Source: Kitasatospora sp. CB01950
GTDB taxonomy: Bacteria; Actinomycetota; Actinomycetes; Streptomycetales; Streptomycetaceae
Length of the DNA: 64,000 nucleotides
Direction of reading: 5' to 3'
Assembly (NCBI RefSeq): GCF_001905465.1
Contig: NZ_LISX01000005.1
Location: 243,300 to 307,299, forward strand
The stretch's first letter is position 1. The number at the start of each line of letters is the position of its first letter. Of the stretch, positions 55,726 to 64,000 are shown piece after piece. A program made the position numbers and the translations under genes. Under the pieces are notes generated by a model, which searched no databases, was not told the DNA's origin, and saw only the letters and a list, made by a program, of their open reading frames with translations.

Positions 55726-55765
55726 AAAGGCCCGGCCCGGAGCATGCGCTCCGAGCTGGGCCTTT
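55726..55765. terminator. Stem-loop terminator downstream of tRNA-Val
   Basis: AAAGGCCCGGCCCGGAGC (from 55726) and GCTCCGAGCTGGGCCTTT (to 55765) form a long, slightly mismatched stem with a short ATGC-type loop. It follows the tRNA on the minus strand and ends in TTTCTC. Confidence 0.85.
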
Positions 55766-55790
55766 GCCGGGTTTACTCTGCTTGCGAGGG

Positions 55791-55862
55791 TGGGCGCAGA
55801 CGGTTTCGAACCGCCGACATCCGCCTTGTAAGGGCGGCGCTCTACCGCTGAGCTATGCGCCC
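55791..55862 (-). tRNA. tRNA-Val (anticodon UAC)
   Basis: The 72-nt minus-strand RNA folds as a cloverleaf: acceptor GGGCGCA/TGCGCCC, D arm GCTC-AGCGGTA-GAGC, anticodon stem CCGCC/GGCGG around CTTACAA (anticodon TAC), and T arm with TTCGAAA. The discriminator base is A and CCA is not encoded. It reads GUA valine codons, which are rare in this genome. Confidence 0.97.
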
Positions 55863-56137
55863 GCAACGAAGTGGACCGGTGGGCCGGTCGCACGACGAAT
55901 GGACAGACTACCTGGTCCCGGCAGTGATTCGCCGCCCCCTGAGGCCTGTCTTCGAACCCGCGCCTGCCCCACAACGCCCGGCACGCACTCCCGCACCTGG
56001 GGGCACGCCGCGGGGCTCGGCGCGGGTTCGAGGACGGGCCCCGGGAGCGAGGGTGTCGTCGGGGGGTGCCGGGCGGGGTGGGTGATCGGGAAGAATGGCG
56101 GTGCAGTGGTGGGACGGGACGGAGCAGGGAGCGCGTG

Positions 56138-57397
56138 GTGAGGGTGGCCGGCGGCGGTGGCGGGGGTCGGGGCGGCTGGTGGGGCGGCGGCCGGCGGGAC
56201 GGCGCGCGCGCGGACGCCAGGGCGGCCCGGGAGGCGGCGCAGGAGTCGTTCTACGAGCTGGATTCGGCGCAGCGGGACGCCCTGCTCGCGGTGGAGACGG
56301 TGAAGTCGGCGGGCGAGCCGGCCACTTCCCGCCGGGTGGAGCGGGAGTACGCGGACCTGGTGGCCCGGATCGACCAGGTGACGGTGGCGTACCTCGGGGC
56401 GTTGGACGCGGTCGACCTGGAGGCGGCCGAGCTGGACCCGTCGGCGGCCTTCCGTGCCAAGCAGCAGCTGGAGCAGTCCAAGCGCGAACTGGACGCGAAG
56501 CGCACCGAGCTGGGCAATTTCGTCAGCCGCCTGCAGCCGCTGGTGGACCACGCCGAGGCGCAGCTGATCCGGGTGACGCCTGCGGTGGAGCGTGCCAAGC
56601 AGGCGCTGCTGGCGGCGACCGTCGCGCTGGAGCAGGCGCGCGGCGCGGGCCTGAAGGCGGACGACCTGGCGGCCAAGCTGGCCGAGCTCGCGCCGGAGCT
56701 GACCAGGCTGAACCAGGGCATCTCGCAGCACGGCGTGCCGGCCACCCTGCAGCGTGCGGAGGACATGGTGCGGCGGGCCGAGGCGCTGCGCGAGGAGGCG
56801 GCGCGGCTGCCGGAGCGGGCCGGCGAGATCGACCGCCGGGTCGGCACCCTGCGCACCCGGATCGACGCGTTGGAGAACCGGGCCGGGACGGTGGAGCCCG
56901 CGCTGAGCGAGTTGCGGCGGCGGTTCTCGACGGCCTGCTGGCAGGACCTCCAGCAGGTGTCCGCGCAGACCGCGGACGCGGTGCGCAATGCCCGGTCCCG
57001 GCTGACCGAGGCGGTGCGGGCCCGGGGCGACCAGCGCTGGGCGGACGCCACCTCGGCGATCAACACCGTGCGGACGCTGCTGGAGACCGCCGAGGGCTCG
57101 GTGACGGCCGTCAACGAGCGGCTGCGGCAGTTGAACGAGGTGCAGCACGATCCGCAGCGCGAGATCGATCGGGCCCGGTTCGCGCTGCGCGACGCCCAGC
57201 GGCTGGCGATGGCGGGCCGACAGGCGCCGGACCCGCGGCACGCCGGCCCGTTGGACGCGGCGGTGGGCCGCCTGGACCGTGCGGTCGACTCGCTGGAGCA
57301 GGCCGGCCGGCACCCCGACTACTGGCAGTTCCTGACCGAGCTGGCGGCGGTACGGGAGACCGCGGCCGAGGTGGTCACGATGATCCGCGGCCACTGA
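56138..57397 (+). CDS. Coiled-coil protein of unknown function
   Basis: The 419-residue protein starts with a Gly/Arg-rich stretch, then is almost entirely helical with heptad patterns (EYADLVARIDQVTVAYLGALDAVDLEAAEL, FRAKQQLEQSKRELDAKRTELGNFVSRLQPLVD, RLPERAGEIDRRVGTLRTRIDALENRAGTVEPALSELRRRF). I see no signal peptide, membrane helix or catalytic motif. It may scaffold other proteins. Several tandem GTG codons (56135, 56138, 56144) are possible starts; 56138 has the best spacing from GGGAG. Confidence 0.8.
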   Translation: MRVAGGGGGGRGGWWGGGRRDGARADARAAREAAQESFYELDSAQRDALLAVETVKSAGEPATSRRVEREYADLVARIDQVTVAYLGALDAVDLEAAELDPSAAFRAKQQLEQSKRELDAKRTELGNFVSRLQPLVDHAEAQLIRVTPAVERAKQALLAATVALEQARGAGLKADDLAAKLAELAPELTRLNQGISQHGVPATLQRAEDMVRRAEALREEAARLPERAGEIDRRVGTLRTRIDALENRAGTVEPALSELRRRFSTACWQDLQQVSAQTADAVRNARSRLTEAVRARGDQRWADATSAINTVRTLLETAEGSVTAVNERLRQLNEVQHDPQREIDRARFALRDAQRLAMAGRQAPDPRHAGPLDAAVGRLDRAVDSLEQAGRHPDYWQFLTELAAVRETAAEVVTMIRGH

Positions 57398-57584
57398 GCG
57401 GACACCGGGACGCCTGTCCTCCGACGGCACCCTCCGCACCGCCGCGCACCGCCCCGCACCGCACCGCCGCCGCCTCCGGCAGAACGAGCCACCCGCTGCC
57501 CCCGCACCCGCCGACGGCAGGCCGAGGGGCGCCGACCGCCCCGGGAAGCCCGTGCTGCGCCGCCCCCTCGGTACGCTGCTGCCC

Positions 57585-57806
57585 ATGCCTCGTTACGACT
57601 TCCGCTGCCGCGCCTGCGGCGCCACGTTCGAACTCAGCCGCCCGATGGCCCAGGCCAACGATCCGGCCGTCTGCCCGGAGGGCCACCCCGACACCGTGAA
57701 GCTGCTGTCGACCGTCGCAGTGACGGGCGGCGGCGCGTCCGGTGCGGCCGCCCCGGCCCCGAGCGGCGGGGGCGGCGGCTGCTGCGGGGGCGGCTGCTGC
57801 GGCTGA
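57585..57806 (+). CDS. FmdB-family zinc-ribbon protein
   Basis: The 73-residue protein begins MPRYDFRCRACGATFELSRPM, the conserved FmdB/CxxC_CxxC_SSSS start that binds zinc, with a second pair at CPEGH. The tail is Gly-rich and ends in CCGGGCCG-type cysteine pairs, which may bind another metal or form disulfides. The family is named after a putative regulator but its function is unknown. The MPRYDF start fixes the ATG. It converges on the Ter-cluster HAD gene 25 bp away. Confidence 0.92.
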   Translation: MPRYDFRCRACGATFELSRPMAQANDPAVCPEGHPDTVKLLSTVAVTGGGASGAAAPAPSGGGGGCCGGGCCG

Positions 57807-57831
57807 CGCCGGACCGGGGCCGGCAGGCCCG

Positions 57832-58677
57832 TCAGCCGACCGCCACCGCCGTCTCCCCGGCGCGGACCCGGGTCAGCATCTGTCGGAGTATCTCCTCGCC
57901 CGCCGCGACGCCGATCTCGGTGAGCGCGGTGACGCCCTCGGCGGTCCACCCGGTCTCGGCGAGTTCGCCGTGGCCGGGCCGCCAGCCGTGGTCGGCGGTG
58001 AGCAGCAGTTCCGCGTCGAGCAGCGAGTCGCCGGCGGCGAGGACCGTCTCCGCGCCGGTGCGGCGGCGGACCTCGGCGAGTGCGGCGCTCTTGGACAGCG
58101 GCGCGGGCACGGCGTAGACCTTGCGGCCCTGGAGGGAGACCGTCCAGCCGCGTTCGGCGCACCAGGCGGTGAGGTCGTCGATCCAGCCGGCGGGGAGTTC
58201 GGCGCGTTCGACGACCAGGTAGGCGAACAGGTCGTCGGCGACCCGCCGCTTGTGCGTCCACTCGGGGTCGGCGCTGATGGCGAGGTGTTCGACGATCTCG
58301 GGCAGCGGGGCGCTGGCCGCGTCCAGCCGGGCGCGGATCTCGCGCTGCCAGTCGGTGTCGGGCACGCCGTCGACCAGCAGGTGCCCGCCGTTGGAGCAGA
58401 CCGCGTACGGGGGGATCCAGCCCGGGGTGGGGCCGGGCAGGTTGATCCGCTCGTACTGGGTGCGGGTGCGGGTGGTGATCGGGACCACGGGGGTGTGCTC
58501 GGCGAGTTCGGCGAGCAGCTCGGCGGCCTTCTCGGTCATGAAGGAGAGCGCCTTGCCGTCGTGCACCTCCACCGAGAGCAGTCGCGGGGCGAGCCGGTCG
58601 GGCACGTCCAGGGCGAGCGCGCGGTTGGAGTAGACGAGGGTGCGGTCGAGGTCGCTGGCGACCAGGAACTGCGGCAC
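57832..58677 (-). CDS. HAD-superfamily phosphatase of the Ter-associated cluster
   Basis: The 281-residue protein starts with motif I VASDLDRTLVYSN, has motif II PITTRTRTQY, motif III lysine around APLSKSAALAE and motif IV GDSLLDAEL, the Cof/sucrose-phosphatase type. In comparative genomics, such HAD enzymes are grouped with TerD, PRTase, aldolase-like and protease genes in Ter stress systems. A phosphorylated product of the PRTase pathway is a plausible substrate. The GTG start has GGAG upstream. It is the last gene of the four-gene minus-strand set. Confidence 0.9.
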   Translation of the reverse strand: MPQFLVASDLDRTLVYSNRALALDVPDRLAPRLLSVEVHDGKALSFMTEKAAELLAELAEHTPVVPITTRTRTQYERINLPGPTPGWIPPYAVCSNGGHLLVDGVPDTDWQREIRARLDAASAPLPEIVEHLAISADPEWTHKRRVADDLFAYLVVERAELPAGWIDDLTAWCAERGWTVSLQGRKVYAVPAPLSKSAALAEVRRRTGAETVLAAGDSLLDAELLLTADHGWRPGHGELAETGWTAEGVTALTEIGVAAGEEILRQMLTRVRAGETAVAVG

Positions 58678-58707
58678 GGGCGGGGTCTCCTTCGGTCGGG
58701 GGCAGGG

Positions 58708-59871
58708 TCAGGTGTGGACGGCGGTGCCGTCCGCGCCGGTGGCGCCACGGGTGTAGCGCGGGTGGATGAGGCCGACGCAGCTGTACGGCAGGTCGTCGGT
58801 CTCCTCGACGGGGACGCCGCGCTGGGCGGCGAGCAGCCGGATGTGGTCGAGGTCGGCGCCGGCGCCGCGGCGGGCGAGGATCCGCCAGGGGACGCGGCGC
58901 AGCAGGACCCGGGTGGTCTCGCCGACGCCCGGCTTGACCAGGTTGACGCTGCCGATGCCGTACTCGGCGCTTATTCGCTCGACGGCGGCCCAACCCTCCC
59001 AGGTGGGCGTGCGGTCGGCGGCGGCGAGGCGGGCGGTCTCGGCGGCGACGGCGTCGGCGACGGCCGGGAACTCGGCGGCGACGGCGTCGACGAACCGGGT
59101 GGAGACGTCGGCGTCGGCCAGGTGCCGGTAGTACTTGGCGCCGTGGAACTCGTCCGGCCCGGTCAGGTCGGCGCGCAGCACGGTGCGGGAGACCAGGCCG
59201 GAGACGGTGGAGTTGAGGCAGGCGGACGGGATCAGGAAGTCGTCGCGGGTGCCGTAGGTGCGCACGCAGCCGCCGGGGTCGGCGAGGACTGCGAGGCCGG
59301 GGTCGAAGCCGGTGCCGGCGAGGGCCTCGTCGAGTTCCCGGGTGATCGCGCCCTTGCCCGTCCAGCCGTCGACGAAGACCACGTCGGCGGCGCGGTGGTG
59401 GGCGGCGAGGTGGCGCAGTGCGACCTGGTCGATGCCGCGGCCGCGGACGATGGAGACGGTGTAGTGCGGCACGTCGAGGCCGTGGGCGTGGGCGAGCCAG
59501 CGGCGGATCAGGATGCCGACGGGCGTGCCGGCGCGTGCCAGCGAGGCGAGCACCAGGCCTTTCCCGCGTTCGCGCAGCAGGGTTTCGGCGACGGCGCCGA
59601 CGGCGGTGGCCAACCGGGCCGCGGAGGCGGCCAGCGCGCTGTGGAACAGCTGCTGGTACTCGGGGCTGGGCTGGTACTCGACCGGCAGCGACTCGGCGTA
59701 GTGCGCGCCGCCGGACTGCACGGCCTCCTCGCGTTCCTCGACGGGTGCTTCGAGGTGGACGTCGGAGAGGTCCTTGAGCAGCCAGGTGACGTCGGCGGCC
59801 GGGTAGCTGGAGAAGGCCGGCCCGTGCAGCGGGCGGGCGGCGGGCGGGGCGGGGGCGGTGTGTGCGGTCAT
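58708..59871 (-). CDS. StiP-family cysteine protease-like protein (Ter-associated)
   Basis: The 387-residue protein belongs to the StiP family (formerly DUF2983), with FSSYPAADVTWLLKDLSDVHLEAPVEEREEAVQSGGAHYAESLP at the start and LVLASLARAGTPVGILIRRWLAH, YTVSIVRGRGID and VFVDGWTGKGAI. The last two look like a phosphoribosyltransferase-type fold. Cysteines at GCVRTYG and PSACLNSTVSGL may be catalytic. The function is unknown beyond association with TerD clusters. GAAGG precedes the ATG. It lies 30 bp before the HAD gene. Confidence 0.88.
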   Translation of the reverse strand: MTAHTAPAPPAARPLHGPAFSSYPAADVTWLLKDLSDVHLEAPVEEREEAVQSGGAHYAESLPVEYQPSPEYQQLFHSALAASAARLATAVGAVAETLLRERGKGLVLASLARAGTPVGILIRRWLAHAHGLDVPHYTVSIVRGRGIDQVALRHLAAHHRAADVVFVDGWTGKGAITRELDEALAGTGFDPGLAVLADPGGCVRTYGTRDDFLIPSACLNSTVSGLVSRTVLRADLTGPDEFHGAKYYRHLADADVSTRFVDAVAAEFPAVADAVAAETARLAAADRTPTWEGWAAVERISAEYGIGSVNLVKPGVGETTRVLLRRVPWRILARRGAGADLDHIRLLAAQRGVPVEETDDLPYSCVGLIHPRYTRGATGADGTAVHT

Positions 59872-59931
59872 GCCGGGCCTTCGGTGGGGTGCGCAGGGGC
59901 GATGCTCGGGCAGCGGGTGGTCGGCGGGGCG

Positions 59932-61242
59932 TCAGGCGGGTGGCGTCGGGCGGTACGACGGAAGAACGGCGAGCACCACGTGGTCGGTGGCGGTGCGCAG
60001 GCGGGGCAGCAGGGCGTCGGGGCCCTCGTGCAGGGCGGGGGTGTCGGCGGGGTCGTCGACGACCAGGACGACGGTGTCGAAGCGGCGGTCCGGGTCGCTG
60101 CCGGGGGCGACGTTGTAGGCGTAGCGCTCGGTGGAGTCCTCGCCGGCCGGGTCGTCGTGGGCGGTGAAGGCGAGCCGGGTGCGGATGGCGTAGCCGGGGT
60201 GGTCGTGGGCGAACACCGGGGAGCGGGTGGTGGTGGAGAACCGCACCTCGGCGTCCGGGAGTTGGCTTTGCAGGGCGTCGGCGAGGCGCAGTGGCGCGTA
60301 CATCAGCTCCTCGCAGCCGAGCACCAGCACCCGGCGGGGGCGGGGGCCGACGGCGTCGGCGAGGGCGGCGCCGAGGGCGGGGAGCGCGTCGTCGAGGCGG
60401 CGGCGGTGGGCGGGGGTGAAGCCGTGCCGGCCGCCGTCCGGCAGGCCCTCCGGCCAGGGCAGCCGGAGGTGCGTCAACTCGCCCTGCGGGGCGGATGGTT
60501 GGGGGATCTCGGGGTGGGCGTCGATGAGGGCCCGGGCGCTGTCCAGGATGCCCTCGGGCAGGTGGACGCCGCCGCCGGCGGTGGCCACCAGGTCGAGCCG
60601 GGCGCCGAGTTCGGCGGCGGCGGTCTCCAGGCGGGCCCGGTCGGCGGGGGTGCGCAGGTCGACCAGGGCGACCACCACGTACCGCTCGCGGGGGTGGGCG
60701 GCGTGCAGGGCGCGGATGGTGTTGAGCACCGTGGTGCCGGTGGAGAACTCGTCGTCGACCAGCACCAGCGGGCCGTCCCCGGCGAGGAGTCGAGGGTCCT
60801 CGGGCAGCAGCAGGTGGCTGGTGGCGTGCGAGTGCTCCTCCTCGAAACCGCCGAGCGGTGCGAGGCCCGGCACGGGGCGGCGGGTGGAGTGCAGGTAGGG
60901 CGCGTCGAGTCCGTCGGCGACGCTGTGGCCGAGCGCGGTGGCGGTCTCCGCGTAGCCGAGCACCACGGCCCGCGCCGTCTCCGCCGGGCCGAGCAGCGCG
61001 GCCACCCGGCGGCCGAGGTCGAGCCCGGCGCCGTGCACCACCTCGGGCCGCTGCGGGACGTGCTTGCCCAGCACCTGGGAGACCAGCAGGTGGGCGCGCT
61101 TGGGGTTGCGGCGCAGCGCGAGGCCGATCAGCGCGGTGAGTTCGGGCCCGCCGGTCAGGCGCAGGCCCAGCCGGTCGGTGACCCACTGGCCGGTCCAGGG
61201 GTCGGCCCCGACCGGCCCGGGCGCGGTGGTGTCGACGGTCAT
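59932..61242 (-). CDS. Phosphoribosyltransferase with C-terminal TRSP domain (Ter-associated)
   Basis: The 436-residue protein has an N-terminal PRTase domain with the PRPP-binding loop LVLVDDEFSTGTTVLNT near residues 155-172 and VVLGYAETATALGHSVAD as the pyrophosphate region. The second domain carries VLVLGCEELMYAPLRLADAL and STTTRSPV, the TRSP motif that names that domain. Comparative studies place this pair with TerD genes and propose synthesis of a nucleotide-like stress signal or modified base. GAGGAG precedes ATG 61242. It lies 60 bp before the StiP-family gene. Confidence 0.9.
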   Translation of the reverse strand: MTVDTTAPGPVGADPWTGQWVTDRLGLRLTGGPELTALIGLALRRNPKRAHLLVSQVLGKHVPQRPEVVHGAGLDLGRRVAALLGPAETARAVVLGYAETATALGHSVADGLDAPYLHSTRRPVPGLAPLGGFEEEHSHATSHLLLPEDPRLLAGDGPLVLVDDEFSTGTTVLNTIRALHAAHPRERYVVVALVDLRTPADRARLETAAAELGARLDLVATAGGGVHLPEGILDSARALIDAHPEIPQPSAPQGELTHLRLPWPEGLPDGGRHGFTPAHRRRLDDALPALGAALADAVGPRPRRVLVLGCEELMYAPLRLADALQSQLPDAEVRFSTTTRSPVFAHDHPGYAIRTRLAFTAHDDPAGEDSTERYAYNVAPGSDPDRRFDTVVLVVDDPADTPALHEGPDALLPRLRTATDHVVLAVLPSYRPTPPA

Positions 61243-61470
61243 CGGGGCTCCTCTCATCACGACGACAGGCGGTACGGGTGGTGCGTGTGGTGCTGGTGGT
61301 ACCTGGGAGGACGCACGGTTGCGCGTCCGGGTTCGAGCGTACGGGCAGCGCGGGGCCCCGCGGATCGACCGACCGGCGACGCTTCGCGTACCGATCGGCG
61401 AGGATCCGGTGACCGTCCGGTGGAGGCCCGCATCGTCCGATCGGTGGACGCGGGGCCGGAACCGGGCGCG

Positions 61471-62640
61471 TCAGGAGACGCAGGCGGACAGCAGCTCCGC
61501 GAAGGACACGTCGGCCCGCGCCACGCCGAACACCTGGGCCCGCAGCAGCACCCGCTCGGCCCACGCCCGGTGCGGCTTGGCCTCGTTCATCTTGTTGGTG
61601 TACGCGGAGCGGCTCACCCCGCCGCCACCTCGGTGCTGCTGGAGGATGTCCTGGGCGTCGCACAGCTCCTCGTGGGTGACCACGGACAGCGCGTGCACCG
61701 CGGCGACGTGGCTGGGGTGGATGCAGGTCTTGCCCAGCAGCCCGTTGGCCCGGTCGAGTTCGATCTCCCGGATCAGCCCGTCCAGGTCGTGCTCGATCAG
61801 CCGCTGCCTGACCCCGTCGGCGGGCGGCGTGACCTCGGCGAACGGCGTGCGGCGCAGCTGCGGCTTGAACATCCGCTCCTGGAGCGGGAAGTACTCCCAG
61901 ACCGGCCCGGTGACGGTGAACCCGGTGCCGTCGGCCCGGCCGAGCACGTTGACCACGTCCCCGATCACCTGGGCCACCAGCGCCACGTCGTACGCGGTCA
62001 GGTCGGGCGAGCGGCGCAGCCCGTACGCGGAGCACAGGTCGGTGACGCCGAGCCGGACGGCGAGCACCCGCGCACGGTGCTTGTCGAGCAGCCGGGCGAT
62101 GCCGAACAGCTGCTCGCGGCGGCTCTCCAGGTGGGCGAGTTCGGGCGATTCGAGCACCGGCATGACGAACAGCCGGTGCCCGCCGGCCTCCTCGGCGCCG
62201 GTCAGCGCCTCCAGGAAGGGCCGCCCGCTGTCCTCGGTGAACTTGGGCACCACGAAGCCGCTGAGCAGCCGCAGCGCGGGTCCGAGCCGCCGGGCCAGGT
62301 CGGTGATCTGCTCGGGGGCGCGGACCCGGACGAACAGCAGCGGCAGTTCGACGTCCCCCACCGCGGCGAGGTCGGTGAGCTGGGCGACCAGGTTGTGCTC
62401 GGCGTCGTCGACCTCGTGGTCGGCGATGGCGTCCTCCAGGCACAGCACCATGGAGAGCACGCCGCGGGCGGCCTGCCGCCGGATGTCGCGGGCCAGGGTG
62501 GGGCGGGTGGCGGGGCTGTAGAGCGTGGCGCCGAGCGCGGTGGCCAGGACGTCCGTCCCGCTGTCCCGGTCGAAGGCGACGGGCTGCTCGTGAAAGAGCC
62601 GGCTGCGGACGTCGTCCGCGAGATGCCCGAAGTGGCGCAA
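61471..62640 (-). CDS. HpcH/HpaI aldolase/citrate-lyase-family protein (Ter-associated)
   Basis: The 389-residue protein has the TIM-barrel aldolase pattern of the citrate-lyase beta type: ATLYSPATRPTLARDI, GVLSMVLCLEDAIADHEVDDAE, PLLFVRVRAPEQI, VMPVLESPELAHLESRR and LGVTDLCSAYGLRR, ending in GKTCIHPSH. I chose TTG 62640 because GGGAGAG lies four bases upstream and the family typically begins (M)RHFGH. It is the first gene of the Ter-associated operon, diverging from terD 289 bp away, with a 228-bp gap before the PRTase. Confidence 0.9.
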   Translation of the reverse strand: MRHFGHLADDVRSRLFHEQPVAFDRDSGTDVLATALGATLYSPATRPTLARDIRRQAARGVLSMVLCLEDAIADHEVDDAEHNLVAQLTDLAAVGDVELPLLFVRVRAPEQITDLARRLGPALRLLSGFVVPKFTEDSGRPFLEALTGAEEAGGHRLFVMPVLESPELAHLESRREQLFGIARLLDKHRARVLAVRLGVTDLCSAYGLRRSPDLTAYDVALVAQVIGDVVNVLGRADGTGFTVTGPVWEYFPLQERMFKPQLRRTPFAEVTPPADGVRQRLIEHDLDGLIREIELDRANGLLGKTCIHPSHVAAVHALSVVTHEELCDAQDILQQHRGGGGVSRSAYTNKMNEAKPHRAWAERVLLRAQVFGVARADVSFAELLSACVS

Positions 62641-62929
62641 AGTGCTCTCCCGCTCTGATCTGTGGGGCCCGCTCGGGGCCGGCAACGGCTGACGCCTCGA
62701 CTCATGGACGGTTGGCGTCACCGGATAGTTCGCCGGGGCGCGGTCGCCGCGGTGGACGGGGAGCACCGGGCCGCCGGCCGCCCATCGTACGACCGGACGC
62801 GGCCGGCGCAGGAGTTCCGAACACCAATCCGCGCAAGCCCGTCGACATCGCGGTCCGGGGCGGCGCGGGGCTCGCCGATGCCGCGCCCGCGTTGTCCCGG
62901 GCCCCCGGCAGGCGGCAGGATGGTGCGCT

Positions 62930-63991
62930 ATGACGCACGTGATGGCGAAGGGCGCCAACATCCCGCTGACGGCCAACGCCGTCCGCGCCGTCCTGCGTTG
63001 GACGGCTGCCCCGGGAATCCCGGACGTGGACGCCTCGGCCCTGCTGCTGGGCGGCGACGGCAGGGTCCGCGACGACCTGGACTTCGTGTTCTACAACCAG
63101 CCCCGGCACCCGTCCGGCCTGGTCCGCCACCTGCCCAAGCAGGCCGCGGACGGCTGGATCCGGGACGCGGTGGAGATCGACCTGGCACAACTGCCCGCCG
63201 AGGTGGACCGGGTGGTGCTGGCCGGCTCCTCCGAGGGCGGCGCGTTCCCCGCCGTGCCGGGCCTGCGGGTGCTGCTGTTCGACGCCGGCGCGCCCGAAGG
63301 GACGCCCGCGCTGGCCGAGTTCGCCGTCGACGAGCAGGAGCAGGTGACGGCGCTGGTCGCCGCCGAGCTGTACCGCCGCTCCGGCGGCTGGAAGTTCCGC
63401 GCCGTCGGCCAGGGGTACGTGAACGGCCTGATCGCGCTGGCCACCGACTTCGGCATCACGGTGGAGGATTCCACCGGCGACGGCGGCGCCCCGCTGGCCG
63501 CCGACCCGCGCCTGCCCGGCCCGGCCGCCGCCCCGCAGCCGCCCGCGCCCGCCCCGTTCCCGGCGGACGAGGACGACTGGACGCTCGCCCCGGCGCTGCC
63601 CACCCAGCCGTTCGTCGCGCCCGAGCCGGTCGCGGCCCCGCCCGCCACGGTCCTCGCCCCGCCGCCGCCCGCGCTGCCGCCGACCGTCCACCACGCCGCG
63701 CAGCCGCCCGTCCCGCAGCAGCAGCCCGCCGGCTACGGCTACCCACAACCACAACCACAACCACAACCACAACCACAGGGCTACGGCTATCCGCCACCGC
63801 AGGCGGGCGGCTACGGCTACCCCCAGCCGCACCCCCAGCAGCAGGGCTACGGCTACCCCCAGCAGCCTCCCGCGCCGCCCACCCACCAGCAGCCCGTGCA
63901 GCAGCAGCCCGCGCCGCAGCCCCCGGTGCCCCCGCAGCCGGGTGCACCGTTCGCGCTGCCGCCGCAGGGCCCGCAGTTCCAGCCCCGCTGA
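62930..63991 (+). CDS. TerD-family stress protein with Pro/Gln/YGYP-rich tail
   Basis: The 353-residue protein has a TerD domain (about residues 1-185) with [26 protein letters not shown], and [13 protein letters not shown], followed by a long tail of PQ-rich and GYGYP repeats. TerD domains bind calcium and are linked to tellurite, phage and membrane stress. The tail contains tandem CCACAA codons (PQPQ). It diverges from the aldolase-led operon, and the two form a Ter system. GGCAGGA precedes the ATG. Confidence 0.93.
   Translation: MTHVMAKGANIPLTANAVRAVLRWTAAPGIPDVDASALLLGGDGRVRDDLDFVFYNQPRHPSGLVRHLPKQAADGWIRDAVEIDLAQLPAEVDRVVLAGSSEGGAFPAVPGLRVLLFDAGAPEGTPALAEFAVDEQEQVTALVAAELYRRSGGWKFRAVGQGYVNGLIALATDFGITVEDSTGDGGAPLAADPRLPGPAAAPQPPAPAPFPADEDDWTLAPALPTQPFVAPEPVAAPPATVLAPPPPALPPTVHHAAQPPVPQQQPAGYGYPQPQPQPQPQPQGYGYPPPQAGGYGYPQPHPQQQGYGYPQQPPAPPTHQQPVQQQPAPQPPVPPQPGAPFALPPQGPQFQPR
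63743..63778 (+). repeat. CCACAA hexanucleotide repeat in the terD tail
   Basis: Five perfect CCACAA units and one variant (CCACAG) encode [15 protein letters not shown] and CCA are rare codons in this genome, so the tract stands out as recently expanded. Changes in copy number keep frame. Confidence 0.93.
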
Positions 63992-64000
63992 AGCCGCCGG

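Noticed and set aside
57742..62658. Very long open frame (over 1600 codons) on the plus strand opposite the Ter-associated genes, with a similar one on the minus strand at 57593-62443
   Set aside because: These are high-GC shadow frames; they show no family motif and lie over four well-supported genes.

Overview
The window is a very GC-rich stretch (third codon positions almost all G or C) from an actinomycete, most likely a member of the Streptomycetaceae (Streptomyces, Kitasatospora or Streptacidiphilus). The evidence is the codon usage, frequent GTG and TTG starts, stem-only bidirectional terminators, a chitinase with DasR-type operators, an LAETG sortase substrate, a TerD stress cluster and a cobalamin-riboswitch/ECF-transporter operon of a layout typical of Streptomyces. 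The genus cannot be fixed from the sequence. I see no phage, insertion sequence, CRISPR array or integrase; this reads as ordinary chromosome with two broken genes.

Layout. 1-7 kb: a zinc alcohol dehydrogenase cut by the window edge, a divergent M48 metalloprotease, a small methyltransferase, a Gln/Gly-rich membrane protein coupled to a peptidoglycan amidase, and a YGYP-repeat membrane protein. 7-11 kb: a minus-strand operon (GT4 glycosyltransferase, SAM methyltransferase, alpha/alpha-toroid protein) diverging from a KstR-like TetR regulator. A perfect KstR-type motif (TNNAACNNGTTNNA) lies before the alcohol dehydrogenase and a one-mismatch copy lies in the divergent glycosyltransferase/tetR promoter, so these genes may form one small regulon. 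11-17 kb: a cobalamin riboswitch, then five tightly coupled genes for a secreted toroid protein resembling half of transcobalamin, an SCO2322-family surface protein, and ECF transporter T, double-ATPase and S components. This is a probable vitamin B12 capture-and-uptake system and the most interesting locus here.

17-30 kb: a secreted TAP-like peptidase, a monooxygenase-type small protein, a sigma factor with its membrane partner, a broken PCMT-like methyltransferase, an AraC/DUF1772 divergent pair, a peptidoglycan-binding protein, a GDT1 (Mn/Ca) exporter under a yybP-ykoY manganese riboswitch, a FetB permease without its ATPase, a protein O-mannosyltransferase, and a MerR domain fused to a DNA sliding-clamp-like region. 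30-43 kb: an MFS/MarR divergent pair, a GH18 chitinase with dre operators, a lipoprotein, DoxX, barstar and MarC proteins, an Lrp regulator diverging from the kynurenine genes kynA-kynU, a sortase substrate, a phosphopantetheinyl transferase, an inositol-phosphatase-like protein with a divergent double-HTH Lrp regulator, and two small overlapping genes.

43-57 kb: a TetR/acyl-CoA dehydrogenase pair and a second TetR diverging from an aldehyde dehydrogenase, both with clean palindromic operators, a trypsin-like protease, an NAD-binding oxidoreductase, an amino-acid permease, a BAHD-like acyltransferase, a CYTH gene broken by an in-frame TAG, a flavoprotein, tRNA-Val(UAC) and a coiled-coil protein. 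57-64 kb: an FmdB zinc ribbon and the Ter-associated stress cluster (aldolase-like protein, PRTase-TRSP, StiP-family protease, HAD phosphatase) diverging from a TerD protein with a proline/glutamine tail.
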